64,000 nt of DNA from an uncultured Bacteroidales bacterium (lineage in GTDB: Bacteria; Bacteroidota; Bacteroidia; Bacteroidales; UBA932): the NCBI GenBank assembly GCA_934725575.1, contig CAKVCK010000002.1, positions 124,001-188,000 of the forward strand, written 5' to 3'. Below, one piece after another: positions 32,776-42,251 of the stretch. The notes under the pieces are model-generated. The model was not told where the DNA came from, did not search any database, and saw only the letters and a program-made list of their open reading frames with translations. How positions within the stretch are numbered: the stretch's first letter is position 1; the number at the start of each line of letters is the position of its first letter. The translations under genes and the position numbers were made by a program.

Positions 32776-35541
32776 ATGGACTACGATTTCAGGAAAATTG
32801 AGAAAAAGTGGCAGGCCTACTGGGCCCAGAACGGCACTTTCAAGACGAAGGAGGATCCTTCCAAGCCGAAGTTCTATGTTCTGGATATGTTCCCTTATCC
32901 GTCCGGAGCAGGTCTGCACGTCGGCCATCCGCTGGGCTACATCGCCAGCGACATATATTCCCGCTACAAGAGACTCAAGGGCTTCAATGTGCTTCACCCG
33001 ATGGGGTACGACGCTTTCGGCCTTCCTGCCGAGCAGTACGCCATTCAGACCGGGCAGCATCCGGAGGTGACGACGGTCAACAACATCAACCGTTACCGTC
33101 AGCAGATGGACAGGATCGGTTTCTCCTACGATTGGAGCCGTGAGCTTCGCACCTGCGATCCTGCCTACTACAAGTGGACCCAGTGGGCTTTCCTGAAGAT
33201 GTTCGGCTCTTGGTACGACAATGACGCTCAGAAGGCTCGTCCGATCGAGGATTTGATAGCCGCGTTCGAGAAAGGCGGAAGCACTGCCGTAAACGCCGCC
33301 TGCACGGAGCACGAACCGTTCACGGCGGAGCAGTGGCAGGCATATTCCGAAAAAGAGAAGTCGGACGCGCTGATGAACTACCGCATCGCCTATCAGGGAG
33401 AGACGGCGGTGAACTGGTGCGCCGGACTCGGAACTGTGCTCGCCAACGACGAGGTGAAGGATGGCCTTTCAGTCCGCGGAGGCTTCCCTGTGGAGCAGAA
33501 GAAGATGAAGCAGTGGCAGCTCAGGGTTTCGGCTTATGCCGGAAGGCTTCTCGAAGGTCTGGACAAGATAGACTGGACCGACTCCCTCAAGGAGATGCAG
33601 CGCAACTGGATCGGAAAGTCCAACGGCTGCGAGGCTGTGTTCAAGTGCTACAACGGTGAGACAGAGCACGATGTGACCATATTCACGACTCGCGCGGACA
33701 CGATGTTCGGAGTGACCTTTATGGTGCTTGCGCCAGAGAGCGACCTCGTGCCGCTTCTGACCGCTCCGGATCAGAAAGAGGCTGTGGATGAATATCTTGC
33801 CGCTGTGAAAAAGAAGACCGAGCGCGAAAGGATCGCCCAGACCAAGACCGTCACCGGCGTGTTCAGCGGCTCTTATGGAGTGAACCCGATGACCGGCGAC
33901 AAAGTTCCGATCTGGATCTCTGAATATGTCCTTGCGGGTTACGGCACAGGCGCCATTATGGCCGTTCCTGCCCACGACAGCCGCGACTATGCGTTCGCCA
34001 AGAAGTTCGGTCTGCCGATCATCCCTCTGATCGAGGGCTGCGATGTCAGCGATGAAAGCTTCGACGCGAAGGAAGGCAAGATGATCAACTCCGGATTCCT
34101 TAACGGATTGGATGTCAAGGAGGCCATTCCAGCCGCCATCGACTACGTTGAGAAGCACGGAATCGGTCACAGGAAGGTCAACTACCGTCTCCGTGACGCG
34201 ATTTTCAGCCGCCAGAGGTACTGGGGCGAGCCGTTCCCGATCTACTACAAGGACGGCATCCCGACTCCGGTTCCGTTCGAGAAACTGCCTCTCCAGCTGC
34301 CTGAGATCACGGAGTTCAAACCTACCGAGAACGGTGAGCCGCCTCTCGCGAGGGCGAAGGACTGGACCTACGAGGGTTATCCTCTGGAGACCAGCACGAT
34401 GCCGGGCTTCGCCGGATCAAGCGCCTACTACCTCCGCTATATGGATCCTCACAACAACGAGGCTCTCGTCAATAGGAAGGTTGATGAATATTGGCGTGAT
34501 GTGGATCTGTACATCGGTGGTACAGAGCACGCTACGGGACACCTTATATATTCCCGCTTCTGGGACAAGTTCCTCTTTGACCTTGGTTATGTCTGCGAGG
34601 ACGAGCCGTTCCGCAAGCTGGTCAACCAGGGTATGATCCAGGGACGCTCCAACTTCGTTTACAGAATCGTGGGCACCAACACGTTCGTCTCACTTGGTCT
34701 GAAGGACCAGTACGAGACCACCGAGATCCACGTGGACATCAACATCGTCCGCAACGACAAGCTCGACCTTGAAGCCTTCAAGAAATGGAGACCTGAGTTC
34801 GCCGACGCGGAGTTCATCCTTGAGAACGGAGAATATGTCTGCGGATGGGCCGTGGAGAAGATGAGCAAGTCGATGTACAACGTCGTCAATCCGGACAAGA
34901 TCTGTGACGACTACGGTGCCGACACCCTCCGTCTCTACGAGATGTTCCTCGGACCTCTTGAGCAGTCAAAGCCTTGGGACACAAAGGGTATCGATGGCGT
35001 GAACAGATTCCTGCGCAAGTTCTGGAGGCTCTTCTACGATGGTGACAACTTCATCGTGACCGACGAGAAGGCCACTCCGGCCGAGCTTAAGGTTCTGCAC
35101 AAGCTGATTGCAAAGGAGCAGGACGACATTGAGCACTTCTCCTACAACACAACGGTCAGCGCGTTTATGATCGCCCTGAATGAACTGTCCGGTCTCAAGT
35201 GCCACAAGCGTGAGATCCTTGAGCCGCTGACAGTTATGCTCTCTCCGTTCACTCCCCACATCGCCGAGGAGCTTTGGGAGGCCCTTGGACACAACGAGAG
35301 CATCACATTCGCTCACTTCCCTGAGTTCAACGCCGCTCTAGCCGCCGAGGACAACGTGACCTACCCGGTTTCCTTCAACGGCAAGATGCGCTTCACTGTG
35401 GATCTTCCTAAATCCCTTTCACCTAAGGAGGTAGAGGCACAGATCCGTGAGATGGAGCAGACGTCCAAGTATGTTGGCGGCCAGAACGTCGTCAAGGTTA
35501 TCGTCGTTCCGGGCAAGATTGTGAACTTTGTTTTGAAATAG
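32776..35541 (+). CDS. leuS: Leucyl-tRNA synthetase
   Basis: A 921-residue class I synthetase that charges tRNA-Leu. The HIGH-type motif is HVGH (residues 48-51) in PYPSGAGLHVGHPLGY, and the KMSKS loop is at residues 695-699. The CP1 editing domain is present (TTRADTMFGVTFMVLAPE and the later GYGTGAIMAVPAHDSRD). Length and domain order are normal. It lies 17 bases after the M28-like gene and 3 bases before the YitT gene. Confidence 0.97.
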   Translation: MDYDFRKIEKKWQAYWAQNGTFKTKEDPSKPKFYVLDMFPYPSGAGLHVGHPLGYIASDIYSRYKRLKGFNVLHPMGYDAFGLPAEQYAIQTGQHPEVTTVNNINRYRQQMDRIGFSYDWSRELRTCDPAYYKWTQWAFLKMFGSWYDNDAQKARPIEDLIAAFEKGGSTAVNAACTEHEPFTAEQWQAYSEKEKSDALMNYRIAYQGETAVNWCAGLGTVLANDEVKDGLSVRGGFPVEQKKMKQWQLRVSAYAGRLLEGLDKIDWTDSLKEMQRNWIGKSNGCEAVFKCYNGETEHDVTIFTTRADTMFGVTFMVLAPESDLVPLLTAPDQKEAVDEYLAAVKKKTERERIAQTKTVTGVFSGSYGVNPMTGDKVPIWISEYVLAGYGTGAIMAVPAHDSRDYAFAKKFGLPIIPLIEGCDVSDESFDAKEGKMINSGFLNGLDVKEAIPAAIDYVEKHGIGHRKVNYRLRDAIFSRQRYWGEPFPIYYKDGIPTPVPFEKLPLQLPEITEFKPTENGEPPLARAKDWTYEGYPLETSTMPGFAGSSAYYLRYMDPHNNEALVNRKVDEYWRDVDLYIGGTEHATGHLIYSRFWDKFLFDLGYVCEDEPFRKLVNQGMIQGRSNFVYRIVGTNTFVSLGLKDQYETTEIHVDINIVRNDKLDLEAFKKWRPEFADAEFILENGEYVCGWAVEKMSKSMYNVVNPDKICDDYGADTLRLYEMFLGPLEQSKPWDTKGIDGVNRFLRKFWRLFYDGDNFIVTDEKATPAELKVLHKLIAKEQDDIEHFSYNTTVSAFMIALNELSGLKCHKREILEPLTVMLSPFTPHIAEELWEALGHNESITFAHFPEFNAALAAEDNVTYPVSFNGKMRFTVDLPKSLSPKEVEAQIREMEQTSKYVGGQNVVKVIVVPGKIVNFVLK

Positions 35542-35544
35542 TCT

Positions 35545-36477
35545 ATGGCGGTTTCTTCTTCCACAATCCTAAGAGGAGTCAAGGAATATCTCCTCATCAC
35601 TCTTGGTATAGTCATCTATACCGTAGGCTGGGCGATATTCCTGACTCCGAACAACCTTATCGGCGGCGGAGTCTCCGGTATAAGCGCCATCATCCAGTAT
35701 GCCACCGGTCTCAAGATGGGATATTCCTATTTTGTGATTAACACTGTGCTGTTGATTATCTCGGTGATCATCATCGGGCCCGCGTTCGGCGCGAAGACGG
35801 TGTATGCCATAATACTTGCCTCCGTCTGTCTGAATGTGTTCCAGTCCATTATCCCTGAGACGATCATCCAGGATTTCGCGTTGTCGAACGGTAAACTGAT
35901 GTGCTCGATAATCGGAGGTTCGATGGCCGGTCTCGGCATCGGAATGTCGATTTCCCAAGGCGGAAGCACGGGAGGGACGGACATAGTCGCCTTGATCATC
36001 ACGAAATTCAGGAATATATCTCCAGGACGCATTATCCTCACTATGGATGTGTTCATCATCGCTTCGTCGCTGTTGTTCCCGTCCTTCGGTGTTGACGGAC
36101 AAAGGATTCCGTTTGACAGTAAGTTCTCTATCGCTGTTTATGGCATGATCATCGTGACTGTCTGCGGCCACGTGGTGGATCTCTATCTGGCCGGCTCCAA
36201 GCAGAGTGTCCAGCTGTTTATTCTTTCTAGACACTATGAGGAGATCGCCGACATGGTCTCCAAGGATTTCCACAGAGGTGTGACCGTTTTGAACGGGGAA
36301 GGCTGGTACACCAAACAGCCCGCTTCAGTCCTTATGGTCATCACCAGAAAGACGGATCTGAATCTTCTTTTGAGATCGATCAAGCGTGTTGATCCGGATG
36401 CCTTCCTGTCGATATCCTCGGTGAGCGGTGTCTATGGACAAGGCTTTGACTCCATAAAAGTCGCAAAGAAAAAATAA
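35545..36477 (+). CDS. YitT-family membrane protein (DUF161/DUF2179)
   Basis: A 310-residue inner-membrane protein. Five or six hydrophobic helices fill residues ~15-210 (LLITLGIVIYTVGWAIFLTP, then GGGVSGISAIIQYATG, SQGGSTGGTDIVALI). The C-terminal cytosolic part (about 220-305) is the DUF2179 domain: RGVTVLNGEGWYTKQPASVLM and DAFLSISSVSGVYGQGF. The family is common in Bacteroidota and Firmicutes but its transport role is not settled. It begins 3 bases after leuS, so it is co-transcribed, and a strong terminator follows. Confidence 0.85.
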   Translation: MAVSSSTILRGVKEYLLITLGIVIYTVGWAIFLTPNNLIGGGVSGISAIIQYATGLKMGYSYFVINTVLLIISVIIIGPAFGAKTVYAIILASVCLNVFQSIIPETIIQDFALSNGKLMCSIIGGSMAGLGIGMSISQGGSTGGTDIVALIITKFRNISPGRIILTMDVFIIASSLLFPSFGVDGQRIPFDSKFSIAVYGMIIVTVCGHVVDLYLAGSKQSVQLFILSRHYEEIADMVSKDFHRGVTVLNGEGWYTKQPASVLMVITRKTDLNLLLRSIKRVDPDAFLSISSVSGVYGQGFDSIKVAKKK

Positions 36478-36511
36478 ATTTTGATAAAGAAGATATCCAA
36501 TTCATTTTTTA

Positions 36512-36546
36512 CCCCCGGAACAACCACGTTCCGGGGGCTTTTTCTT
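36512..36546 (+). terminator. Strong intrinsic terminator after the YitT gene
   Basis: CCCCCGGAAC (36512-36521) pairs with GTTCCGGGGG (36528-36537), loop AACCAC, followed by CTTTTTCTT. Confidence 0.85.
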
Positions 36547-36589
36547 GATATCTTGGTTCAGAACCATAACCCATTAATATTAACCATCT

Positions 36590-37678
36590 ATGTTTACAAC
36601 GACCCTCGTAGCGATTCTTGCGATCGTGGAATTGTCTTTCTTCCTCATCTATGATTTGAGGATGAGCAGAGGCAACCGAACGGCAAGGTATGTCATCCGT
36701 CTAATGTCTTGCGCCGGAGGATTGCTGTTGATCGTGTCCGACTTGCTTTTGTCTCCGCCGCTTGATATGCAGGAACTTGCAGCGGACTTTACTTTCTCGA
36801 TGGCGATACTTGTCATCTATCCCTGCTCGTTCGAGAAGCCGGAGCCCTCTTTGAAATCATCCACATTCCTTGCCGTCACCGGCATCTTTGCGATGTTGTT
36901 CTTCTGTTTCAAACCTCCAGGCACATTGGGCTTCAAATCACAAAGGATCGTGTGTTCTGTCGGACCGATCATATTCTTTCTCCTGCTGCATTTTCTTTGT
37001 GTGGCTTACCGGAAATTCTCCGGAATCAGGTCGATGTTCAGAAACGTGGCTGTGTGGCACAGTGTGGAAGACTATTCCCGCTTCCTGTATTCAATCGGGT
37101 ATCTCGGTACGTTATTGCTCTTTTTGTGCGCGGTCTCGGCCTCAGGCCATTTGGGCGAGGCCCTTACCCTGATGTCACTTCTGATCTCAATGGCACTTTA
37201 CGCGCTTTTGTTCCTCAGAGCGTCCACGGGGCGAACCTATATGATCAAGGTCGCCACTGAGAAAAGGATAAAGGACATCATCAAAGGTAACCTCAGAACC
37301 TCCTATATTGACAAGAGTGAGGAGGATGCGAAGATGAACAACCTGTACAGGCGTGTCATAATGTATATGGAGGAGAGAAAACCGTATCTGGATCAGGATT
37401 TCGATATGTCTGTTATGGCGGACTCGATGCTTACCAACAAACTGTATCTGTCAAAGACGATCAACATCCTGTCCGGCAGGAACTTCAGGCAGTTCGTGAA
37501 CTATTACAGGATCCAGCGGGCGATGGCGCTTATGAAGGAGGATCCCAAACTGAGGGTGAGCGAAGTCGCGGAAATGTCCGGATTCCATTCATCGGTGTCT
37601 TTCAATATGGCATTCAAAGTGAACACCGGAAAGACACCGTCGGAATGGATTCACAACTATGTCGCAGAATCGGACTGA
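36590..37678 (+). CDS. AraC-type regulator with N-terminal membrane domain
   Basis: A 362-residue protein. Residues ~1-215 contain six or seven hydrophobic helices with short loops and no known sensor domain. The C-terminus (about 255-355) is an AraC DNA-binding region with both helix-turn-helices: DFDMSVMADSMLTNKLYLSKTI and VSEVAEMSGFHSSVSFNMAFK, closing in GKTPSEWIH. It is therefore a one-piece, membrane-bound transcription factor whose signal may be sensed in the bilayer. Nothing nearby indicates its targets. Its 3' end overlaps the convergent pseudouridine synthase gene by 22 bases. Confidence 0.85.
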   Translation: MFTTTLVAILAIVELSFFLIYDLRMSRGNRTARYVIRLMSCAGGLLLIVSDLLLSPPLDMQELAADFTFSMAILVIYPCSFEKPEPSLKSSTFLAVTGIFAMLFFCFKPPGTLGFKSQRIVCSVGPIIFFLLLHFLCVAYRKFSGIRSMFRNVAVWHSVEDYSRFLYSIGYLGTLLLFLCAVSASGHLGEALTLMSLLISMALYALLFLRASTGRTYMIKVATEKRIKDIIKGNLRTSYIDKSEEDAKMNNLYRRVIMYMEERKPYLDQDFDMSVMADSMLTNKLYLSKTINILSGRNFRQFVNYYRIQRAMALMKEDPKLRVSEVAEMSGFHSSVSFNMAFKVNTGKTPSEWIHNYVAESD

Positions 37679-38406
37679 CCGCAGGCGGAAAGATGAATAT
37701 TCCCGATCTTCCAGGATGCGGGAGGCGGGGCTATGATGTCCATCTCTTCTTTCCGCACAGGATGGATGAACTTGATCTCGTGGGAGTGAAGGCATATCCC
37801 ACCATCGGGATTTGAGCGCGGGGCACCATATTTCAAGTCTCCTTTGATGACGCAGCCGATGCCGGCAAGCTGGCAGCGGATCTGGTGATGCCGGCCTGTA
37901 AGCAACTGAACCTCAATCAATGAATATCTTTCCGTGTCTCCGATGTGGGTGTAGATGAGTTTTGCCAGCTTGGCGCCGTTGACCTTCTCGCCCCCTCTGG
38001 CGATGAAGCTCTTGTTCATCTTCTCGTTGCGGACCAGCCAGTCATCCAACTCGGCGGACTTGACTTCCGGCGCATTGCAGCAGAGTGCCCAGTATGTCTT
38101 GTGAATATTCCCGGACCGGAACATCTCGGAGAGTCTGGAAAGGGCTTTCGATGTCTTGGCGAAGATTGTTATACCACTGACAGGCCGGTCAAGGCGATGC
38201 GGGATCCCCACATACACCTTGCCCGGCTTGTCATCTCTCTGGGCTATGAACGCTTTCAGGGTCTCCGCAAGACATTCGTCACCAGTCTTGTCGGCCTGGA
38301 CTATCTCGCCGGCTCTTTTGTTGAAGACAAGAATGTGATTGTCCTCGTAAAGAATCCGCGACTCCAGATCCCGGAACTCGTCTTCTCCCAAACGTCTGTA
38401 CTCCAT
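37657..38406 (-). CDS. RluA-family pseudouridine synthase
   Basis: A 249-residue RNA-modifying enzyme. The catalytic motif PHRLDRPVSG (about residues 70-79, with the active-site Asp) and the later LLTGRHHQIRCQLA (about 165-178) are clear. It lacks an N-terminal S4 domain, so it is a short RluA-type enzyme; whether it targets rRNA or tRNA cannot be said. It is the last gene of the fatty-acid operon (its start directly follows the fabZ stop), and its end overlaps the araC-type gene on the other strand. Confidence 0.9.
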   Translation of the reverse strand: MEYRRLGEDEFRDLESRILYEDNHILVFNKRAGEIVQADKTGDECLAETLKAFIAQRDDKPGKVYVGIPHRLDRPVSGITIFAKTSKALSRLSEMFRSGNIHKTYWALCCNAPEVKSAELDDWLVRNEKMNKSFIARGGEKVNGAKLAKLIYTHIGDTERYSLIEVQLLTGRHHQIRCQLAGIGCVIKGDLKYGAPRSNPDGGICLHSHEIKFIHPVRKEEMDIIAPPPASWKIGNIHLSACGQSDSAT

Positions 38407-38826
38407 CTACTTTATAGGTACAAGGGCGAAACTCAATGTCCCTCTGCAGCAGAGCTTTCCGCCAACCTCAAGTTTGGCTGAGCAGAAGAACAGATTGCCT
38501 CTTCTCTCGTCCAATGTGGCAGTCACCTCACACAGGTCTCCCGGTTTTACGGGATTCTTGAAACGGACCTTGTCCAGTCCTGCATAGAGAGTGATATGTC
38601 CCGGAATCTCATCCTTCACGAGGATGGCGCAGCTCTGAGCCATAATCTCGCACTGGATCACACCCGGAACTATCGGGTTGCCAGGGAAATGTCCTCTTGT
38701 GAAGAACTCGTCTTCCTTGATCCTGTATTGGGAGTGTGCGACACCGTTCTCATCGATGTGAGCCTCTTCTATAAGAAGCATAGGCTCACGGTGAGGCATA
38801 AACTGTTTGATTTCCTCAATATTCAT
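38407..38826 (-). CDS. fabZ: 3-hydroxyacyl-ACP dehydratase, FabZ-like
   Basis: A 139-residue hotdog-fold protein. The active-site region is FFTRGHFPGNPIVPGVIQCEIMAQ (about residues 41-65), with the catalytic His in GHFPGNP and the conserved Glu in CEIMAQ. It dehydrates 3-hydroxyacyl-ACP in fatty-acid elongation. The start matches MNIEEIKQFMPHREPMLLIE, typical of FabZ. It lies between fabF (21 bases upstream) and the pseudouridine synthase gene (adjacent). Confidence 0.9.
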   Translation of the reverse strand: MNIEEIKQFMPHREPMLLIEEAHIDENGVAHSQYRIKEDEFFTRGHFPGNPIVPGVIQCEIMAQSCAILVKDEIPGHITLYAGLDKVRFKNPVKPGDLCEVTATLDERRGNLFFCSAKLEVGGKLCCRGTLSFALVPIK

Positions 38827-38847
38827 AATTTCCGGACCTTTTTAGGG

Positions 38848-40107
38848 TTAGTCCTCGACTTTTCTGAAGGCGACGCAGGCGTCGTGTCCGCCGAAGCCGA
38901 ATGAGTCGGAAATTCCGATTGTCAGATCTGTCTTGACAGCCTTGTTAGGGGTGTAGTCAAGGTCGCATTCAGGATCCGGTGTGTCCAGATTGATTGTAGG
39001 AGGGCATATTCCGTCACGCAGGGCAAGGATTGTCGCGATAGCCTCAGCCGCTCCGGCCGCTCCGAACATATGTCCGGTCATAGACTTGATGGAACTGATG
39101 TGAGCCTTGTAAGCGAAGTCGCCGAGGGCGATCTTGTAGGCAAGGGTCTCGGCGGCGTCATTCAGCCTAGTTCCGGTTCCGTGAGCGTTGATGTAAAGGT
39201 TGTCCTTCTCCTTGTCGAATCCGGCCTCCTCAAGAGCGAGTTCGATGCACTTCGCCTGGGTTGTTCCGTCCGGCCTCGGGGCTGTTGAGTGGTAAGCATC
39301 GCAGGTGTTGCCGTAGCCGACCATCTCTCCGAGAATCTTCGCTCCACGAGCCTTCGCGTGCTCATATTCCTCAAGTACAAGGGCGGCTGATCCGTCGGCC
39401 ATCACGAATCCGGCGCGGTTGGCGTTGAACGGCAGTGAGGCGTATTTAGGGTCGGTCGCTCTGGAAAGGGCCTTGGCGTTGGCGAATCCTACGATTCCGA
39501 TTGGAATTGTGGCGTTCTCGCAGCCTCCGGTGATGATCGCGTCGGCGTAACCGTTCCTGATGGCTCTGAAAGCCTCTCCCATAGCGTTGGTTGATGTTGC
39601 GCAGGCGGTGACGATGTCAAGGCAAGGACCGTTGGCGTGGTTCAGGATGGCGATGTGTCCGGCGGCGATGTTGGAGATCATCGTTGGGATGAACAACGGT
39701 GAGATCCACTGGCCGGAAGGGTCCTCGATCATCTTGGCGATTTCCCTGTACTGGGTGGCGAATCCGCCGATGCCTGATCCGAAATAGACTCCAAGCCTGA
39801 ACGGGTCGATGTTCTGTCCCTCTCCCTGTGAGAGAAGCCCGGATTGCTTCACGGCCTGATAAGCTGCGGCGACACCGTACTGTGTGAACAGGTCCTGCTT
39901 TCTGATGAAAGGCTTGTCCATCCCGTACTCGTCAGCCTTGAAATCCTTGATCGTTCCGGCGATCCTGACCGGCAGATTGTCCGTCGGGAAAGCGTCGATC
40001 GTCTCGATTCCACACACACCGTCGCACAGGTTGCTCCAGAAAGTGTTCACGTCATTTCCTACAGGGGAGATGACTCCCATTCCTGTTATAACTACTCTTT
40101 TATTCAT
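38848..40107 (-). CDS. fabF: 3-oxoacyl-ACP synthase II (FabF)
   Basis: A 419-residue condensing enzyme extending acyl-ACP with malonyl-ACP. The Cys-His-His triad is visible: TACATSTNAMGEAF (Cys near residue 168), NAHGTGTRLNDAAET (first His) and SMTGHMFGAAGA (second His). The N-terminus RVVITGMGVISPVG and the C-terminal SFGFGGHDACVAF are typical. It is part of the fabH-fabK-fabF-fabZ operon. Confidence 0.96.
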   Translation of the reverse strand: MNKRVVITGMGVISPVGNDVNTFWSNLCDGVCGIETIDAFPTDNLPVRIAGTIKDFKADEYGMDKPFIRKQDLFTQYGVAAAYQAVKQSGLLSQGEGQNIDPFRLGVYFGSGIGGFATQYREIAKMIEDPSGQWISPLFIPTMISNIAAGHIAILNHANGPCLDIVTACATSTNAMGEAFRAIRNGYADAIITGGCENATIPIGIVGFANAKALSRATDPKYASLPFNANRAGFVMADGSAALVLEEYEHAKARGAKILGEMVGYGNTCDAYHSTAPRPDGTTQAKCIELALEEAGFDKEKDNLYINAHGTGTRLNDAAETLAYKIALGDFAYKAHISSIKSMTGHMFGAAGAAEAIATILALRDGICPPTINLDTPDPECDLDYTPNKAVKTDLTIGISDSFGFGGHDACVAFRKVED

Positions 40108-40131
40108 ATTTTATCCTTTATAATCATTATT

Positions 40132-41079
40132 TTAAGCCAGAAGTCCCGAAGCACCGGCGAGCAGTTTCTCCGCTCCGTCCATCAGGTCCTCGACAATCTC
40201 TTTGGCGGTCTCTTTCTTCTTGATCATTCCCGCGACCTCACCGGCGAGGAAGCTTCCTCCCGCAAGGTCTCCGTCAAAGACAGCCTTGCGCATAGAGCCG
40301 GTGCCGAACTTCAGAACCTCTTCCTTAGGCACGGCAGGGTCATATTCCATCTTGAAGAATTTCTTCGCGAACGGGGTCTTGAGGCCACGGACAGCGTCTC
40401 CGAGCGACTTTCCGGTCACCATCGTGCTGACATCGGACGCGGCAAGCAGCCTGGCCTTGTAGTTCTCGTGAATATGGCACTCGTCGGCGATGAGGAACCT
40501 CGTCCCGACCTGAACACCCTTTGCGCCAAGCATAAAAGCGGCGGCGACCCCTCTGCCATCGAATATTCCACCCGCAGCAAGTACAGGAATGTCCAAGGCG
40601 TCAACAACCTGCGGCACAAGCGCCATTGTATGAATATCCCCGATATGTCCTCCGGACTCGGCTCCTTCGGCCACAACGGCCGTAGCTCCGAGCTCCTGCA
40701 TCTTGAGGGCGTAGGCAACGGACGCCACAACAGGAATGACCTTGATTCCGGCGGCCTTCCATTTCTCCATATAGGCGGCAGGGGATCCGGCTCCGGTCGT
40801 CACGATCTTCACGCCTTCCTCGATGATCATATCCGCCACTTCTCCGGCGTTCGGAGCCTGAAGCATAATGTTGACACCGAATGGTTTATCTGTCAAAGTC
40901 TTGCATTTGCGGATCTCTTCCCTGACGGCTTCCGTGCCGAAGTTGATTGAAGAGATCAGTCCAAGTCCACCGGCGTTTGAGACGGCGGCAGCCAGTTTCG
41001 CATCAGCGATCCAGGCCATACCTCCCTGGAACAGAGGACGCTCGATTCCGAGCAAGTCACATATAATACTTTTTATCAT
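40132..41079 (-). CDS. fabK: Enoyl-ACP reductase II (FabK), FMN-dependent
   Basis: A 315-residue flavin enzyme of the nitronate monooxygenase/FabK group. The start is set at MIKSIICDLLGIERPLFQGGMAWIA (41079) because a longer version overlaps fabH and adds no family sequence. Visible are VTTGAGSP, AEGAESGGHIGD (the flavin/substrate His region) and VLAAGGIFDGRGVAAAFMLGAKGVQVGTRF (in pieces). Position between fabH and fabF argues strongly for the final reduction step of fatty-acid elongation, in place of FabI. No fabI was seen in the window. Confidence 0.88.
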   Translation of the reverse strand: MIKSIICDLLGIERPLFQGGMAWIADAKLAAAVSNAGGLGLISSINFGTEAVREEIRKCKTLTDKPFGVNIMLQAPNAGEVADMIIEEGVKIVTTGAGSPAAYMEKWKAAGIKVIPVVASVAYALKMQELGATAVVAEGAESGGHIGDIHTMALVPQVVDALDIPVLAAGGIFDGRGVAAAFMLGAKGVQVGTRFLIADECHIHENYKARLLAASDVSTMVTGKSLGDAVRGLKTPFAKKFFKMEYDPAVPKEEVLKFGTGSMRKAVFDGDLAGGSFLAGEVAGMIKKKETAKEIVEDLMDGAEKLLAGASGLLA

Positions 41080-41110
41080 ATAGTTGCAAATATAATAATT
41101 AATGTTCGGA

Positions 41111-42058
41111 TTACCACTCAACTATGGCCGCTCCTGAAAGAAGACCGGCTCCAAATGCGCTGAAGACCAGAATATCTCCCTTTTTGAACATTCCTTTCCG
41201 GTTGCATTCGTCCAGAAGGATAGGGCAGGAGGCTGATGAGGAGTTGCCGTGGTCGGTGATGTTGACCGGGAACTTCTCCGCCGGCTGGCCCATATAGTTG
41301 ATGATCGAGTCGATGATCCTTTGGTTCGCCTGATGCACCATAAAGTAGGCCACGTCCTCTTTCTTGACACCAACCTCGTCCAAAAGGCTTTGCACACCCT
41401 CCGTGCACGCCTTGACCGCGAACTTGAACACCTCGCGTCCTTTCATCTGCATCGGGACGCTTTCCTCTTTTTTCGTGATGTATGGTGTGTCCACAAGTGT
41501 CCTGGTCTGCCAGATTTCATCAACTGAAGGCTCTGCGTGAAGTTTTGTGCCTTTGACGTTGTCGCCTTCGGTCAGCACGACAGCTCCGGCCCCGTCTCCG
41601 AACAGGACGCAGGTGCCGCGGTCTTTCCAACTGGCCATTCTGGTCGGCTCCTCGACGCAGGCTATGATGGCGTTCCTGATCTTTCCGGCCTTGTAGTATG
41701 TCTCCGCCATATCCAAGGCATAGACGAATCCCGGACAAGCGCAGTTGATGTCGAACATCGGACATTTGAGCCCGAGCTTTTCACCGATGATGCAGCTCAT
41801 TCCAGGGGTGATATATTCGGAGACGACATTTGAGACTATGAAGAGGTCGATGTCCTCAGCTTTCAATCCTGACATCTCAAGAGCCTTCCGTACGGCTTCG
41901 GTTCCGAGATCCTCCAGATTCTCGTCTGTGATCACGTGCCTTGTCTTGATTCCGGTGCGAGGGTAGATCCACTCGTCGCTGGTGTCCAGAAATCCCGCAA
42001 GCATATCATTGGTCACGACCTTTTTGGGAAGCGCGCTTCCTGTACCGATGATTTTCAT
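41111..42058 (-). CDS. fabH: 3-oxoacyl-ACP synthase III (FabH)
   Basis: A 315-residue enzyme that starts fatty-acid synthesis by joining acyl-CoA to malonyl-ACP. The active-site Cys lies in DINCACPGFVYALDMA near residue 105; the His and Asn are in VHQANQRIIDSI and DHGNSSSASCP. The first gene of the fab operon. The closing GAGLLSGAAIVEW is normal. A TAnnTTTG box lies 30 bases before the start. Confidence 0.95.
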   Translation of the reverse strand: MKIIGTGSALPKKVVTNDMLAGFLDTSDEWIYPRTGIKTRHVITDENLEDLGTEAVRKALEMSGLKAEDIDLFIVSNVVSEYITPGMSCIIGEKLGLKCPMFDINCACPGFVYALDMAETYYKAGKIRNAIIACVEEPTRMASWKDRGTCVLFGDGAGAVVLTEGDNVKGTKLHAEPSVDEIWQTRTLVDTPYITKKEESVPMQMKGREVFKFAVKACTEGVQSLLDEVGVKKEDVAYFMVHQANQRIIDSIINYMGQPAEKFPVNITDHGNSSSASCPILLDECNRKGMFKKGDILVFSAFGAGLLSGAAIVEW

Positions 42059-42088
42059 AAATTCACTGTTATTAAGGTATTCTCAATG

Positions 42089-42096
42089 CAAAAATA
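42089..42096 (-). promoter_or_regulatory. TAnnTTTG -7 element for the fab operon
   Basis: TATTTTTG on the minus strand, 30 bases before fabH. Confidence 0.5.
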
Positions 42097-42224
42097 TGAA
42101 TATGCCGGTGCCGCTCAAAAATTAAGTGGCGAATATGCCCGTGGTGTAGCCACCTCAATGTTTTTAGTGGCGATTTGGCCGGATTTGTGGCGAACCTCCG
42201 GTTTTTGATAATCCCAAAAAGTGT

Positions 42225-42232
42225 TATATTTG
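42225..42232 (+). promoter_or_regulatory. TAnnTTTG -7 element for the LytTR gene
   Basis: TATATTTG with an upstream TTTTTG (ending 42207) about 17 bases away. The ATG at 42252 is 19 bases downstream, after AGAGGAAAGG, one of the few Shine-Dalgarno-like sequences here. Confidence 0.6.
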
Positions 42233-42251
42233 CCATATAAAAGAGGAAAGG

